Under the pieces are notes generated by a model that saw only the letters and a list, made by a program, of their open reading frames with translations, searched no databases and had not been told where the DNA came from. Positions 6,463 through 12,491 of a stretch of DNA of 12,491 bases are shown here, one piece after another. This stretch comes from Isoptericola sp042668085 (lineage in GTDB: Bacteria; Actinomycetota; Actinomycetes; Actinomycetales; Cellulomonadaceae): assembly GCF_042668085.1 (NCBI RefSeq), contig NZ_JBHVBO010000124.1, forward strand, positions 1 through 12,491. The letters run 5' to 3'. The translations under genes were made by a program, and so were the position numbers. The stretch's first letter is position 1. Each line of letters opens with the position of its first letter.

Positions 6463-7878
6463 GTGGCCCAGCCGGACGAGAACATCACCGACGTCTGGGC
6501 ACACACGCTCGCCACCCTCGAGGCACGGCCGGACATGACCGCCCGGCAGCTCGCGTTCATCAAGCTCGCGAAGCCGATGGCGATCCTCGAGGACACCGTG
6601 TTCATCGCGGTGCCCCACGAGCAGACCCGCGCCTACCTCGAGACCAGCGTGCGCGACCAGCTCGTCTCGGCGATGGCCTCCACCCTCGGCCGTGACATCC
6701 GGTTCGGCATCACGGTGGACCCCGAGCTGAGCAGCGACACCCTCACCGGCCCGTCGCAGGACTACACCGCTCCCCCGGAGCCGGGCGTCCCCGACGAGCC
6801 GGAGGCGCCCCCGCTGCCACCGAGCCCCAAGCAGTCGGCCGAGCCGACCCGGCTGAACCCGAAGTACATCTTCGAGACCTTCGTCATCGGCTCGTCCAAC
6901 CGGTTCGCCCACGCCGCCGCCGTCGCCGTGGCCGAGGCCCCCGCCAAGGCGTACAACCCCCTGTTCATCTACGGGGACTCCGGGCTCGGCAAGACACACC
7001 TGCTCCACGCCATCGGCCACTACGCCCACAACCTCTATCCCCACGTGCGCGTGCGCTACGTGAACTCCGAGGAGTTCACCAACGACTTCATCAACAGCAT
7101 CGGCGAGGGGCGTGCCGGGGCCTTCCAGCGCCGCTACCGCGACGTCGACGTCCTCCTCATCGACGACATCCAGTTCCTCGAGGGCAAGGAACAGACGATG
7201 GAGGAGTTCTTCCACACCTTCAACGCGCTCCACAACGCGGACAAGCAGGTCGTGATCACCTCCGACGTCCCGCCCAAGCAGCTGAACGGCTTCGAGGACC
7301 GCCTGCGGTCGCGCTTCGAGTGGGGCCTCATCACGGACGTGCAGCCGCCGGACCTCGAGACCCGCATCGCCATCCTGCGCAAGAAGGCCGCGAGCGAGCG
7401 TCTCGACGTCCCCGCCGAGGTGCTCAGCTACATCGGCTCGCGCATCTCGACGAACATCCGCGAGCTCGAGGGTGCGCTCATCCGCGTCACGGCCTTCGCG
7501 AACCTCAACCGCCAGGCGGTCGACCTCGCCCTCGCGGAGATCGTGCTCAAGGACCTCATCACCGACGACGACACGCAGGAGATCACCCCGTCGATGGTGA
7601 TCGCCCAGACGGCCGCCTACTTCGGCCTCACGATCGACGACCTGTGCGGCTCGTCGCGCTCCCGCGTGCTCGTCACCGCGCGTCAGATCGCCATGTACCT
7701 CTGCCGCGAGCTCACGGACCTGTCGCTGCCAAAGATCGGCCAGCAGTTCGGCGGCCGCGACCACACCACCGTGATGCACGCGAACAAGAAGATCGCGGGC
7801 CAGATGGCCGAGCGCCGTTCCACCTACAACCAGGTGACCGAGCTCACGAGCCGCATCAAGCAGCAGCACCGCGGCTGA
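6463..7878 (+). CDS. dnaA: Chromosomal replication initiator DnaA
   Basis: DnaA is an AAA+ ATPase that binds DnaA boxes in oriC, oligomerises when ATP-bound, melts the unwinding element and helps load the helicase. The 471-aa protein has domain I (about 1-85), a short acidic/Pro-rich linker (about 86-128), the AAA+ domain (about 130-345) and the DNA-binding domain IV (about 375-471). Visible motifs are Walker A GDSGLGKT (171-178), Walker B LLIDD (231-235), sensor 1 TSD (266-268), the arginine finger in LRSRF (R284), sensor 2 in NIRELEGALIR (R333) and the DnaA signature GGRDHTTVMHANKKI (430-444). The GTG start has AAGGAC upstream. The linker is short compared with the long domain II of Streptomyces DnaA. 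Autoregulation is likely, given the boxes at 6346-6387. Confidence 0.98.
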   Translation: MAQPDENITDVWAHTLATLEARPDMTARQLAFIKLAKPMAILEDTVFIAVPHEQTRAYLETSVRDQLVSAMASTLGRDIRFGITVDPELSSDTLTGPSQDYTAPPEPGVPDEPEAPPLPPSPKQSAEPTRLNPKYIFETFVIGSSNRFAHAAAVAVAEAPAKAYNPLFIYGDSGLGKTHLLHAIGHYAHNLYPHVRVRYVNSEEFTNDFINSIGEGRAGAFQRRYRDVDVLLIDDIQFLEGKEQTMEEFFHTFNALHNADKQVVITSDVPPKQLNGFEDRLRSRFEWGLITDVQPPDLETRIAILRKKAASERLDVPAEVLSYIGSRISTNIRELEGALIRVTAFANLNRQAVDLALAEIVLKDLITDDDTQEITPSMVIAQTAAYFGLTIDDLCGSSRSRVLVTARQIAMYLCRELTDLSLPKIGQQFGGRDHTTVMHANKKIAGQMAERRSTYNQVTELTSRIKQQHRG

Positions 7879-8263
7879 CCTCTCCGCACGACCGCACCGC
7901 CTCGCGGGCCCGACCACGCTCTCCACAGGGCTGTGGATCCGGGCCCGTCGGCGTCTCTCCACATCCCCGCCCACAGGGTCATGCCCGGAAACGGCCGGTT
8001 CCGCCCTACCTGTCCCCAGGCCTGTGGAGCAATATCGTGGACAAGTGGCCCCTCGCGGCCGAGGGAGAGATTCACACCTGTGGAAAACTCTGTGGACGCG
8101 TGTGGATCACGGCCCGAGATCCGTGGACGACGACGCCCCGATCGGTGGACACCTGTGGGTGCAGATTCCGTCGCCCACAGGCCACAGGTGTTGTCCACAG
8201 CGGCGCCCCCACAGCCTCCACACCCACAACAGCGCCCTGACCTGCGCAAACACCCGTCATCCC

Positions 8264-8316
8264 CAGATTCCACAACCCCGATGACGATGACGAACGTGTG
8301 ATCAAGAAGAAATTCC
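8264..8316. other. Candidate DNA-unwinding element of oriC
   Basis: Of these 53 bases, 28 are A or T (53%), well above the rest of this very GC-rich window. The stretch lies on the dnaN side of the DnaA-box array and ends next to the box-like TTCCCCACA (8313-8321). It includes five consecutive GAN triplets (GAT GAC GAT GAC GAA, 8280-8294) and the purine-rich ATCAAGAAGAAA (8301-8312). The assignment rests on composition and position only. Confidence 0.5.
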
Positions 8317-8337
8317 CCACACCTTCATCAGGCCGGC

Positions 8338-8467
8338 TCGACGGTCCGGGGCGGCCCGGGGCGCTGGCCTGAGGATCACGTGCCGAAGAGCCCTTGTCTC
8401 GCGTAGGGTTTGGCTCGGACGACGAGGCAGGTCGGGTCATGTCGACGGTCCGGGCCGGTCCCGGACC
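8338..8467 (+). repeat. 13-bp direct repeat with two hairpins before dnaN
   Basis: TCGACGGTCCGGG occurs exactly at 8338-8350 and again at 8442-8454, 104 bases apart. Each copy supplies the left arm of a hairpin. In the first, CCGGG (8346-8350) pairs with CCCGG (8355-8359). In the second, GGTCCGGG (8447-8454) pairs perfectly with CCCGGACC (8460-8467) around a 5-nt loop. No T run follows either. A possible dnaN -10 box TAGGGT (8404-8409) lies between them, with only a poor -35 box. Confidence 0.6.
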
Positions 8468-8527
8468 ACCGACCCCACGCCCGCACGTCCACTTCGATCG
8501 ACAAGGGTCGACAACGCGAGGAGTGGG

Positions 8528-9661
8528 ATGAAGTTCCGGGTTGAGCGTGACGTCCTGGCCGAGGCCGTGACCTGGACGGCGCGCACGCTCCCCACGCGCC
8601 CGCCGGCACCGGTGCTCGCGGGCGTCCGTATCGAGGTCGACACGGCGGGCACCATCTGGCTGTCCAGCTTCGACTACGAGGTCTCCGCCCGCGCGGAGAT
8701 CCCCGCCGAGGTCTCGGAGCCGGGCACGGTGCTGGTCTCGGGCCGGCTCCTGGCGGAGATCTCCCGGGCCCTGCCGAACAAGCCCGTGGACGTCACGCTC
8801 GAGGGCACCAAGGTGGTCCTGACGTGCGGTGCGTCGCGCTTCACGCTGCTGACGATGCCGGTGGAGGACTATCCGGCGCTGCCGCAGATGCCCGAGCTGA
8901 GCGGCACGGTGACCGGCGACGCGCTCACGCACGCCGTCGCGCAGGTGAGCGTGGCCGCGAGCCGCGACGACACGCTCCCCCTGCTCACCGGCGTGCGCAT
9001 GGAGATCGAGGGCGAGCGCATCACCCTCATCGCCACCGACCGGTACCGGCTCGCCCTGCGCGAGCTCACGTGGACGCCGGCCACGCCGGGCTACTCGGCG
9101 GTCGCGCTCGTGCGCGCCCGAACCCTGACCGACGTCGCGAAGTCGCTCGGCGGGGGCGGCGGCCTCGTCAACGTGGGCCTGTCCACCGGTCAGGGCGTGG
9201 ACCTCATCGGCTTCGAGGCGGGCGGCCGCCACACGACGTCGCAGCTCGTCGACGGCGACTACCCGCCCGTGCGGCGCCTGTTCCCGGACGCGACGCCGAT
9301 CCACGCCGTCGTGGCCACGGCGCCGCTGATCGAGGCGGCCAAGCGCGTGTCCCTCGTCGCGGAGCGCAACACGCCGATCCGGTTGTCGTTCACCGACGGC
9401 CAGGTCGTGCTCGACGCCGGCCAGGGCGACGACGCGCAGGCGTCCGAGGCCCTCGAGGCGGTGCTGGTGGGCGAGGACATCCAGGTCGCGTTCAACCCGC
9501 AGTTCCTGCTGGACGGGCTCGGCGCGCTGGGCACCGACTTCGTCCGGCTGTCGTTCACGCACCCGAACAAGCCGGTCGAGTTCACCGGCCAGGAGTCGCT
9601 CGACGGCGAGGACTCGTCGGAGTACCGCTACCTGCTCGTGCCGATCCGCTTCGCCGGCTGA
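8528..9661 (+). CDS. dnaN: DNA polymerase III sliding clamp, beta subunit
   Basis: DnaN forms the ring-shaped dimer that holds the replicative polymerase and many repair proteins on DNA. The 377-aa protein has the usual length and the three-fold repeated clamp fold (about 1-120, 127-250, 255-377). It starts MKFRVERDVLAEAV and contains the conserved ATDRYRLALRE segment in the second domain. It ends YLLVPIRFAG, matching the C-terminal strand of the clamp family. The ATG has GAGGAG 5 bases upstream. It is the first gene to the right of oriC and probably heads the dnaN-gnd-recF series; no strong terminator lies between these genes. Confidence 0.98.
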   Translation: MKFRVERDVLAEAVTWTARTLPTRPPAPVLAGVRIEVDTAGTIWLSSFDYEVSARAEIPAEVSEPGTVLVSGRLLAEISRALPNKPVDVTLEGTKVVLTCGASRFTLLTMPVEDYPALPQMPELSGTVTGDALTHAVAQVSVAASRDDTLPLLTGVRMEIEGERITLIATDRYRLALRELTWTPATPGYSAVALVRARTLTDVAKSLGGGGGLVNVGLSTGQGVDLIGFEAGGRHTTSQLVDGDYPPVRRLFPDATPIHAVVATAPLIEAAKRVSLVAERNTPIRLSFTDGQVVLDAGQGDDAQASEALEAVLVGEDIQVAFNPQFLLDGLGALGTDFVRLSFTHPNKPVEFTGQESLDGEDSSEYRYLLVPIRFAG

Positions 9662-9703
9662 GCACGTCCTGCCCGTTCGCCCGCACCGCTCCCGGAGGTA
9701 CCC

Positions 9704-10636
9704 ATGGTCAGCCACATCGGACTCGTCGGTCTGGGCAAGATGGGCAACAACATGCGCGAGCGGCTGCGGCTTGGCGGCATCGAGGTGACCGGGTACGACC
9801 CGCGCCCCGAGGTGTCCGACGTCGCGTCGCTCACGGACCTCGTGGCCGCCCTGCCCGCGGACCGGCGTGTCGTGTGGGTGATGGTGCCGGCTGGCGACCC
9901 GACCCGCGGCGTCGTGCAGGAGCTCGGCACGCTGCTGGGCGAGGGTGATGTCGTCATCGAGGGCGGGAACTCGCACTACCCGGAGGATCAGGCCCGCGCG
10001 GCGGAGCTGGCCGAGCGCGGCATCGGCTATGTCGACGTCGGCGTCTCCGGCGGTGTGTGGGGGCTCGCCAACGGCTACGGGCTCATGGTCGGCGGCGCGG
10101 ACGACCAGGTCGACTACCTGATGCCGATCTTCGACGCGCTGCGGCCGGAGGGACCGCGCGAGGAGGGCTTCGTGCACGCCGGCACGGTCGGCGCGGGCCA
10201 CTTCGCGAAGATGGTCCACAACGGCATCGAGTACGGCCTCATGCAGGCGTACGCCGAGGGTTACGAGCTGCTCGCCGCGAAGGACATCGTCACGGACGTC
10301 CACGGCACGATGAAGGCCTGGACCCGGGGCACCGTCGTGCGGTCGTGGTTGCTGGACCTCATGGTCAAGGCGCTCGAGGAGGACCCGAGCCTCGCCGCGA
10401 TCGACGACTGGGTCGACGACTCCGGCGAGGGGCGGTGGACCGTGGACGAGGCGATCGACAACGCCGTCCCGCTCCCGGTGATCTCCGCGGCGCTGTTCGC
10501 GCGCTTCTCCTCGCGGCAGACGGAGTCCCCCGCGATGAAGGCCGTCGCCGCGCTGCGTCAGCAGTTCGGCGGGCACGCCGTGAAGCCGGCCGGCCCCGCC
10601 TCTCCCGGAGCGGGCCCGCTCGAGCCCCCGGCCTGA
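9704..10636 (+). CDS. gnd: 6-phosphogluconate dehydrogenase, short NAD-type
   Basis: This enzyme oxidatively decarboxylates 6-phosphogluconate to ribulose 5-phosphate in the pentose phosphate pathway (cytoplasm). At 310 aa it belongs to the short (about 300 aa) class rather than the 470-aa NADP type. It has the Rossmann motif GLGKMG (9-14) and an aspartate (D32, in TGYDPR) at the end of the second strand, which usually favours NAD over NADP. It also has EGGNS (86-90), the substrate loop VSGGVWG (114-120) and the catalytic region GAGHFAKMVHNGIEYG (163-178) with K169, N173 and E176. A GGAGG lies 6 bases before the ATG. The Pro/Gly/Ala-rich tail after about 293 is probably disordered. It lies 42 bases after dnaN and 19 before recF. 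A metabolic gene here is unrelated to replication by known function, but the placement recurs in actinobacteria. Confidence 0.95.
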   Translation: MVSHIGLVGLGKMGNNMRERLRLGGIEVTGYDPRPEVSDVASLTDLVAALPADRRVVWVMVPAGDPTRGVVQELGTLLGEGDVVIEGGNSHYPEDQARAAELAERGIGYVDVGVSGGVWGLANGYGLMVGGADDQVDYLMPIFDALRPEGPREEGFVHAGTVGAGHFAKMVHNGIEYGLMQAYAEGYELLAAKDIVTDVHGTMKAWTRGTVVRSWLLDLMVKALEEDPSLAAIDDWVDDSGEGRWTVDEAIDNAVPLPVISAALFARFSSRQTESPAMKAVAALRQQFGGHAVKPAGPASPGAGPLEPPA

Positions 10637-10655
10637 CGGGCCCCGCCGGGGGACC

Positions 10656-11846
10656 ATGTACGTCTCGCACCTCTCGCTCCTCGACTTCCGCTCGTACGCC
10701 GCGGCCGACGTCGAGCTCGAGCCTGGCCCGAACGCGTTCGTCGGCCGCAACGGCCAGGGCAAGACCAACCTGGTCGAGGCCGTCGGGTACGTGGCGACCC
10801 TCGGCAGCCACCGGGTCGCGAACGACACCCCGCTCATCCGGGCCGGCGCGGAGCGGGCGGTGGTCCGGACCCGGATCGTGCGCGGTGACCGGGCGTCGAC
10901 CGTCGAGCTGGAGATCACCGCGGGCAAGGCGAACCGGGCGCGGGTGAACCGCGGGCAGCTCGGCCGCGCGCGCGACGTCCTCGGCATCCTCCGGACGGTG
11001 CTCTTCGCGCCGGAGGACCTGGCGCTCGTCAAGGGCGACCCCGACGGCCGGCGACGCTTCCTCGACCAGCTGGTGGTCCAGCTCCTGCCCCGGGCCGCGG
11101 GTCTCCTGGGCGACTACGAGCGGGTCATCCGGCAGCGGTCGGCCCTGCTCAAGTCGCTGCGCGGGGCGCGCCGGTCCGGCGCCGGGCCTGTGGACACGAG
11201 CACGCTCGAGGTCTGGGACGCGCGGGCCGCGCAGCTCGGCGGGCAGATCCTCGCCATGCGGCTGGCGCTGGTCGAGGCCCTGCGGCCGCACGTCGCGGCG
11301 GCGTACGAGCAGGTCAGCGACGCCGACGGCGACGCCGAGCTCGCGTACCGCTCGAGCGTCCCGGGGGCCGCGGACGGGACGACTCCCGCCGCGGAGGACC
11401 TGGAGAAGGCGATCCTCGCCGCGATGGCCGAGGCGCGGGCCCAAGAGCTGGACCGCGGGGTCAGCCTCGTCGGGCCGCACCGTGACGACCTGGTCCTCAC
11501 CCTTGGCGGGCTGCCTGCGAAGGGGTACGCGAGCCACGGGGAGTCGTGGTCCTTCGCGCTGGCGCTGCGGCTCGCGTCGTACCGGCTGCTCGGCGGTGGC
11601 GACGACCCGGAGCACGTGCCGGACGCCGCGTTCTGGGACCCCGATCTCGACACGGACGCCGACCCCGTGCTGATCTTGGACGACGTGTTCGCCGAGCTGG
11701 ACGTGCGACGCCGCGAGCGGCTCGCCGAGCTCGTCGCACCGGCGCGTCAGGTGCTCGTCACCGCCGCCGTGCCCGACGACGTCCCGCCCGGGCTGCTCGG
11801 GGCACGGTTCGAGGTCACGCCCGGCCAGGTGAGTCGTGCGTCGTGA
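10656..11846 (+). CDS. recF: DNA replication and repair protein RecF
   Basis: RecF is an SMC-like ATPase that, with RecO and RecR, helps load RecA at single-strand gaps. The 396-aa protein has Walker A GRNGQGKT (30-37), a central helical part, GPHRDDL (273-279), the ABC signature region ASHGESWSFALALRLASY (292-309) and Walker B with D loop LILDDVFAELD (339-349). The signature carries HGESWSF where many RecF proteins have a G-Q-x-R-T pattern; I recall the former as typical of actinobacteria. The ATG at 10656 has a G-rich stretch (GGGGG) just upstream and fits the conserved N-terminus YVSHLSLLDFRSY. The 3' end overlaps the next gene by 11 bases. Confidence 0.97.
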   Translation: MYVSHLSLLDFRSYAAADVELEPGPNAFVGRNGQGKTNLVEAVGYVATLGSHRVANDTPLIRAGAERAVVRTRIVRGDRASTVELEITAGKANRARVNRGQLGRARDVLGILRTVLFAPEDLALVKGDPDGRRRFLDQLVVQLLPRAAGLLGDYERVIRQRSALLKSLRGARRSGAGPVDTSTLEVWDARAAQLGGQILAMRLALVEALRPHVAAAYEQVSDADGDAELAYRSSVPGAADGTTPAAEDLEKAILAAMAEARAQELDRGVSLVGPHRDDLVLTLGGLPAKGYASHGESWSFALALRLASYRLLGGGDDPEHVPDAAFWDPDLDTDADPVLILDDVFAELDVRRRERLAELVAPARQVLVTAAVPDDVPPGLLGARFEVTPGQVSRAS

Positions 11847-12441
11847 GGACGGCGAGGGCGTCGACGACGGCCTCCCCATGGACGACGACGCGGGCGGCTC
11901 GTCGTCGCGCGCCGAGGACCCGCGGCCGGTCAAGGACCGCACCGAGCTGACGCCGCCGTCGGCGGTCGCGAGAGAGGCGCTCAACCGTGCGAAGGCGGCG
12001 GCGCGGGCCAAGGGACTCCGCCCGGGCTCGCCGGCGCGACGCTCCCCCCTCGCGGAGCCGCGCCTGTCCGGGCAGGGGCCGGGCGCCCGCGACCCGCAGC
12101 TCCTGTCGGAGGTGGTGGGGCGACTCATGCGCGACAAGGGGTGGACGGCCGACGTCTCGGTGGGTGGCGTGATCGGGCGCTGGCGGGAGGTGGTGGGCGA
12201 CCAGGTGGCCGACCACTGCCAGCCGGAGACCTTCGAGCAGAAGGTGCTCGTGGTGCGCGCCGACTCGACGGCCTGGGCGACGCAGGTGCGCCTGCTGGTG
12301 CCGACCCTGCTCCGCCGGCTCGAGGAGGAGGTCGGCGAGGGCGTGGTCGAGCAGGTCACCGTGCTCGGGCCTGCCGGGCCGGGGTTCCGCCGCGGACGGC
12401 GGTCGGTGCGCGGCCCCGGGCCTCGCGACACCTACGGCTGA
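11836..12441 (+). CDS. DUF721 protein, DciA-like helicase-loading factor candidate
   Basis: DUF721 proteins include DciA, which interacts with the replicative helicase DnaB in bacteria that lack DnaC or DnaI. In actinobacteria the gene sits between recF and gyrB. The 201-aa product has a long, charged, low-complexity N-terminal region (about 1-83). The compact DUF721 domain follows (about 85-182), with IGRWREVVGDQVADHCQP (113-130), VLVVRADSTAWATQVRLL (137-154) and a helical LLRRLEEEVGEG segment (158-169). A basic Gly/Arg tail closes it. The GTG at 11836 overlaps recF by 11 bases with AGGTGAG just upstream. An ATG at 11878 is in frame but has no visible ribosome binding site. The helicase role here is inferred from family and context. 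Confidence 0.9.
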   Translation: MRREDGEGVDDGLPMDDDAGGSSSRAEDPRPVKDRTELTPPSAVAREALNRAKAAARAKGLRPGSPARRSPLAEPRLSGQGPGARDPQLLSEVVGRLMRDKGWTADVSVGGVIGRWREVVGDQVADHCQPETFEQKVLVVRADSTAWATQVRLLVPTLLRRLEEEVGEGVVEQVTVLGPAGPGFRRGRRSVRGPGPRDTYG

Positions 12442-12447
12442 GGGGTC

Positions 12448-12477
12448 CCGGGCCTGTGGACGAGAGAAGGGGCCCGG
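12448..12477 (+). other. Inverted repeat after the DciA-like gene
   Basis: CCGGGCC (12448-12454) and GGCCCGG (12471-12477) form a 7-bp stem with a 16-nt loop, 6 bases past the stop codon. The loop contains TGTGGACGA (12455-12463), an 8-of-9 match to the DnaA box on the minus strand. No T run follows within the 14 bases before the window ends, so terminator function is uncertain. Confidence 0.4.
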
Positions 12478-12491
12478 CCGCTGCTGCGGCC

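Larger units (their letters stand above)
7879..8527. other. Chromosomal replication origin oriC
   Basis: This 649-bp non-coding gap between dnaA and dnaN holds a dense set of DnaA-box-like 9-mers (consensus TTGTCCACA). Best matches: TTGTCCACA 8191-8199 (9/9, plus), CGTGGACAA 8036-8044 (8/9, minus) and TGTGGAAAA 8079-8087 (8/9, minus). Others at 7/9: 7919-7927, 7955-7963, 8023-8031, 8091-8099, 8101-8109, 8122-8130, 8144-8152 and 8313-8321. Weaker sites lie at 7932-7940, 8214-8222 and 8266-8274. At 7923-7936, CCACAG and CTGTGG form a tight inverted pair. The box-rich core spans about 7919-8321, and the part after 8330 is the dnaN leader. Placement between dnaA and dnaN is standard for actinobacteria. 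Confidence 0.95.

Noticed and set aside
7905..7947. CGGGCCCG (7905-7912) and CGGGCCCG (7940-7947) as a dnaA terminator.
   Set aside because: The loop is 27 bases, there is no T run, and each copy is itself palindromic. The region is better explained by the inverted DnaA-box pair between them.
6331..7974. A 547-codon minus-strand open frame across dnaA.
   Set aside because: It is antisense to an unmistakable dnaA, and its product has shadow-like composition with no motif.
10212..11197. DnaA-box-like 9-mers inside gnd (TGGTCCACA, 10212-10220) and recF (TGTGGACAC, 11189-11197).
   Set aside because: They are isolated 8-of-9 matches. Two or three such matches are expected by chance in a window of this size, and there is no cluster.
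8072..12431. Very long open frames on the minus strand across dnaN, gnd, recF and the DUF721 gene (for example 8072-11032 and 10365-12431).
   Set aside because: They are antisense shadows caused by high GC. Their translations are Arg/Pro/Ala/His-rich without any recognisable domain, and they run through oriC and clearly recognisable plus-strand genes.
1..12491. Mobile elements, CRISPR arrays, tRNA or rRNA genes, toxin-antitoxin or defence cassettes.
   Set aside because: None is seen. Every substantial coding stretch is assigned to a recognised core gene, and the non-coding gaps are explained by origin, promoter, terminator and partition sites.

Overview
This window is the chromosomal replication-origin and partition region of a high-GC Gram-positive bacterium (Actinobacteria). 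The evidence is the very high GC content, frequent GTG starts, the gene order parB-parA-rsmG-jag-yidC-yidD-rnpA-rpmH / dnaA-oriC-dnaN-gnd-recF-DUF721 (DciA-like), the actinobacterial-type DnaA boxes (TTGTCCACA) and the presence of gnd between dnaN and recF. The short linker of DnaA (471 aa in all) and the overall order fit Micrococcales, perhaps a Cellulomonas-like organism, but the genus cannot be fixed from this sequence alone.

Left arm (about 46-6043, minus strand). Eight genes run away from the origin. rpmH (L34) and rnpA (RNase P protein) come first and are nearly fused. Then come yidD and yidC (membrane protein insertion), jag (KH/R3H RNA-binding protein), rsmG (16S rRNA m7G methyltransferase), parA and parB (segregation ATPase and CTP-dependent clamp). 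A hairpin terminator closes parB at the window edge, and a second probable terminator follows rsmG. Four perfect parS sites (GTTTCACGTGAAAC) lie between 946 and 3618: one inside parB, two inside parA and one between jag and rsmG. The last is the centre of a 38-bp palindrome.

Origin (6044-8527). The 419-bp rpmH-dnaA gap holds a good promoter for the rpmH operon, a likely divergent dnaA promoter and a cluster of three DnaA boxes just before dnaA. dnaA itself is complete. The 649-bp dnaA-dnaN gap is oriC: a dense array of DnaA boxes, seven consecutive ones in one orientation with mostly helical spacing, followed by a relatively AT-rich segment that is the likely unwinding element. The dnaN leader has a 13-bp direct repeat, each copy starting a GC-rich hairpin.

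Right arm (8528-12491, plus strand). dnaN (sliding clamp), a short NAD-type 6-phosphogluconate dehydrogenase (gnd), recF and a DUF721/DciA-like gene (helicase-loader candidate) lie head to tail. gyrB would be expected next but is outside the window.

Functionally the region couples initiation (DnaA, oriC, DciA-like), elongation and repair (DnaN, RecF) and segregation (ParA, ParB, parS) with a conserved translation and membrane-biogenesis block. I found no mobile element, CRISPR array, tRNA, rRNA, broken gene or unknown gene cassette. The coding content is ordinary core genome, and the unusual signals are cis-acting sequences and an extended disordered part of ParB.
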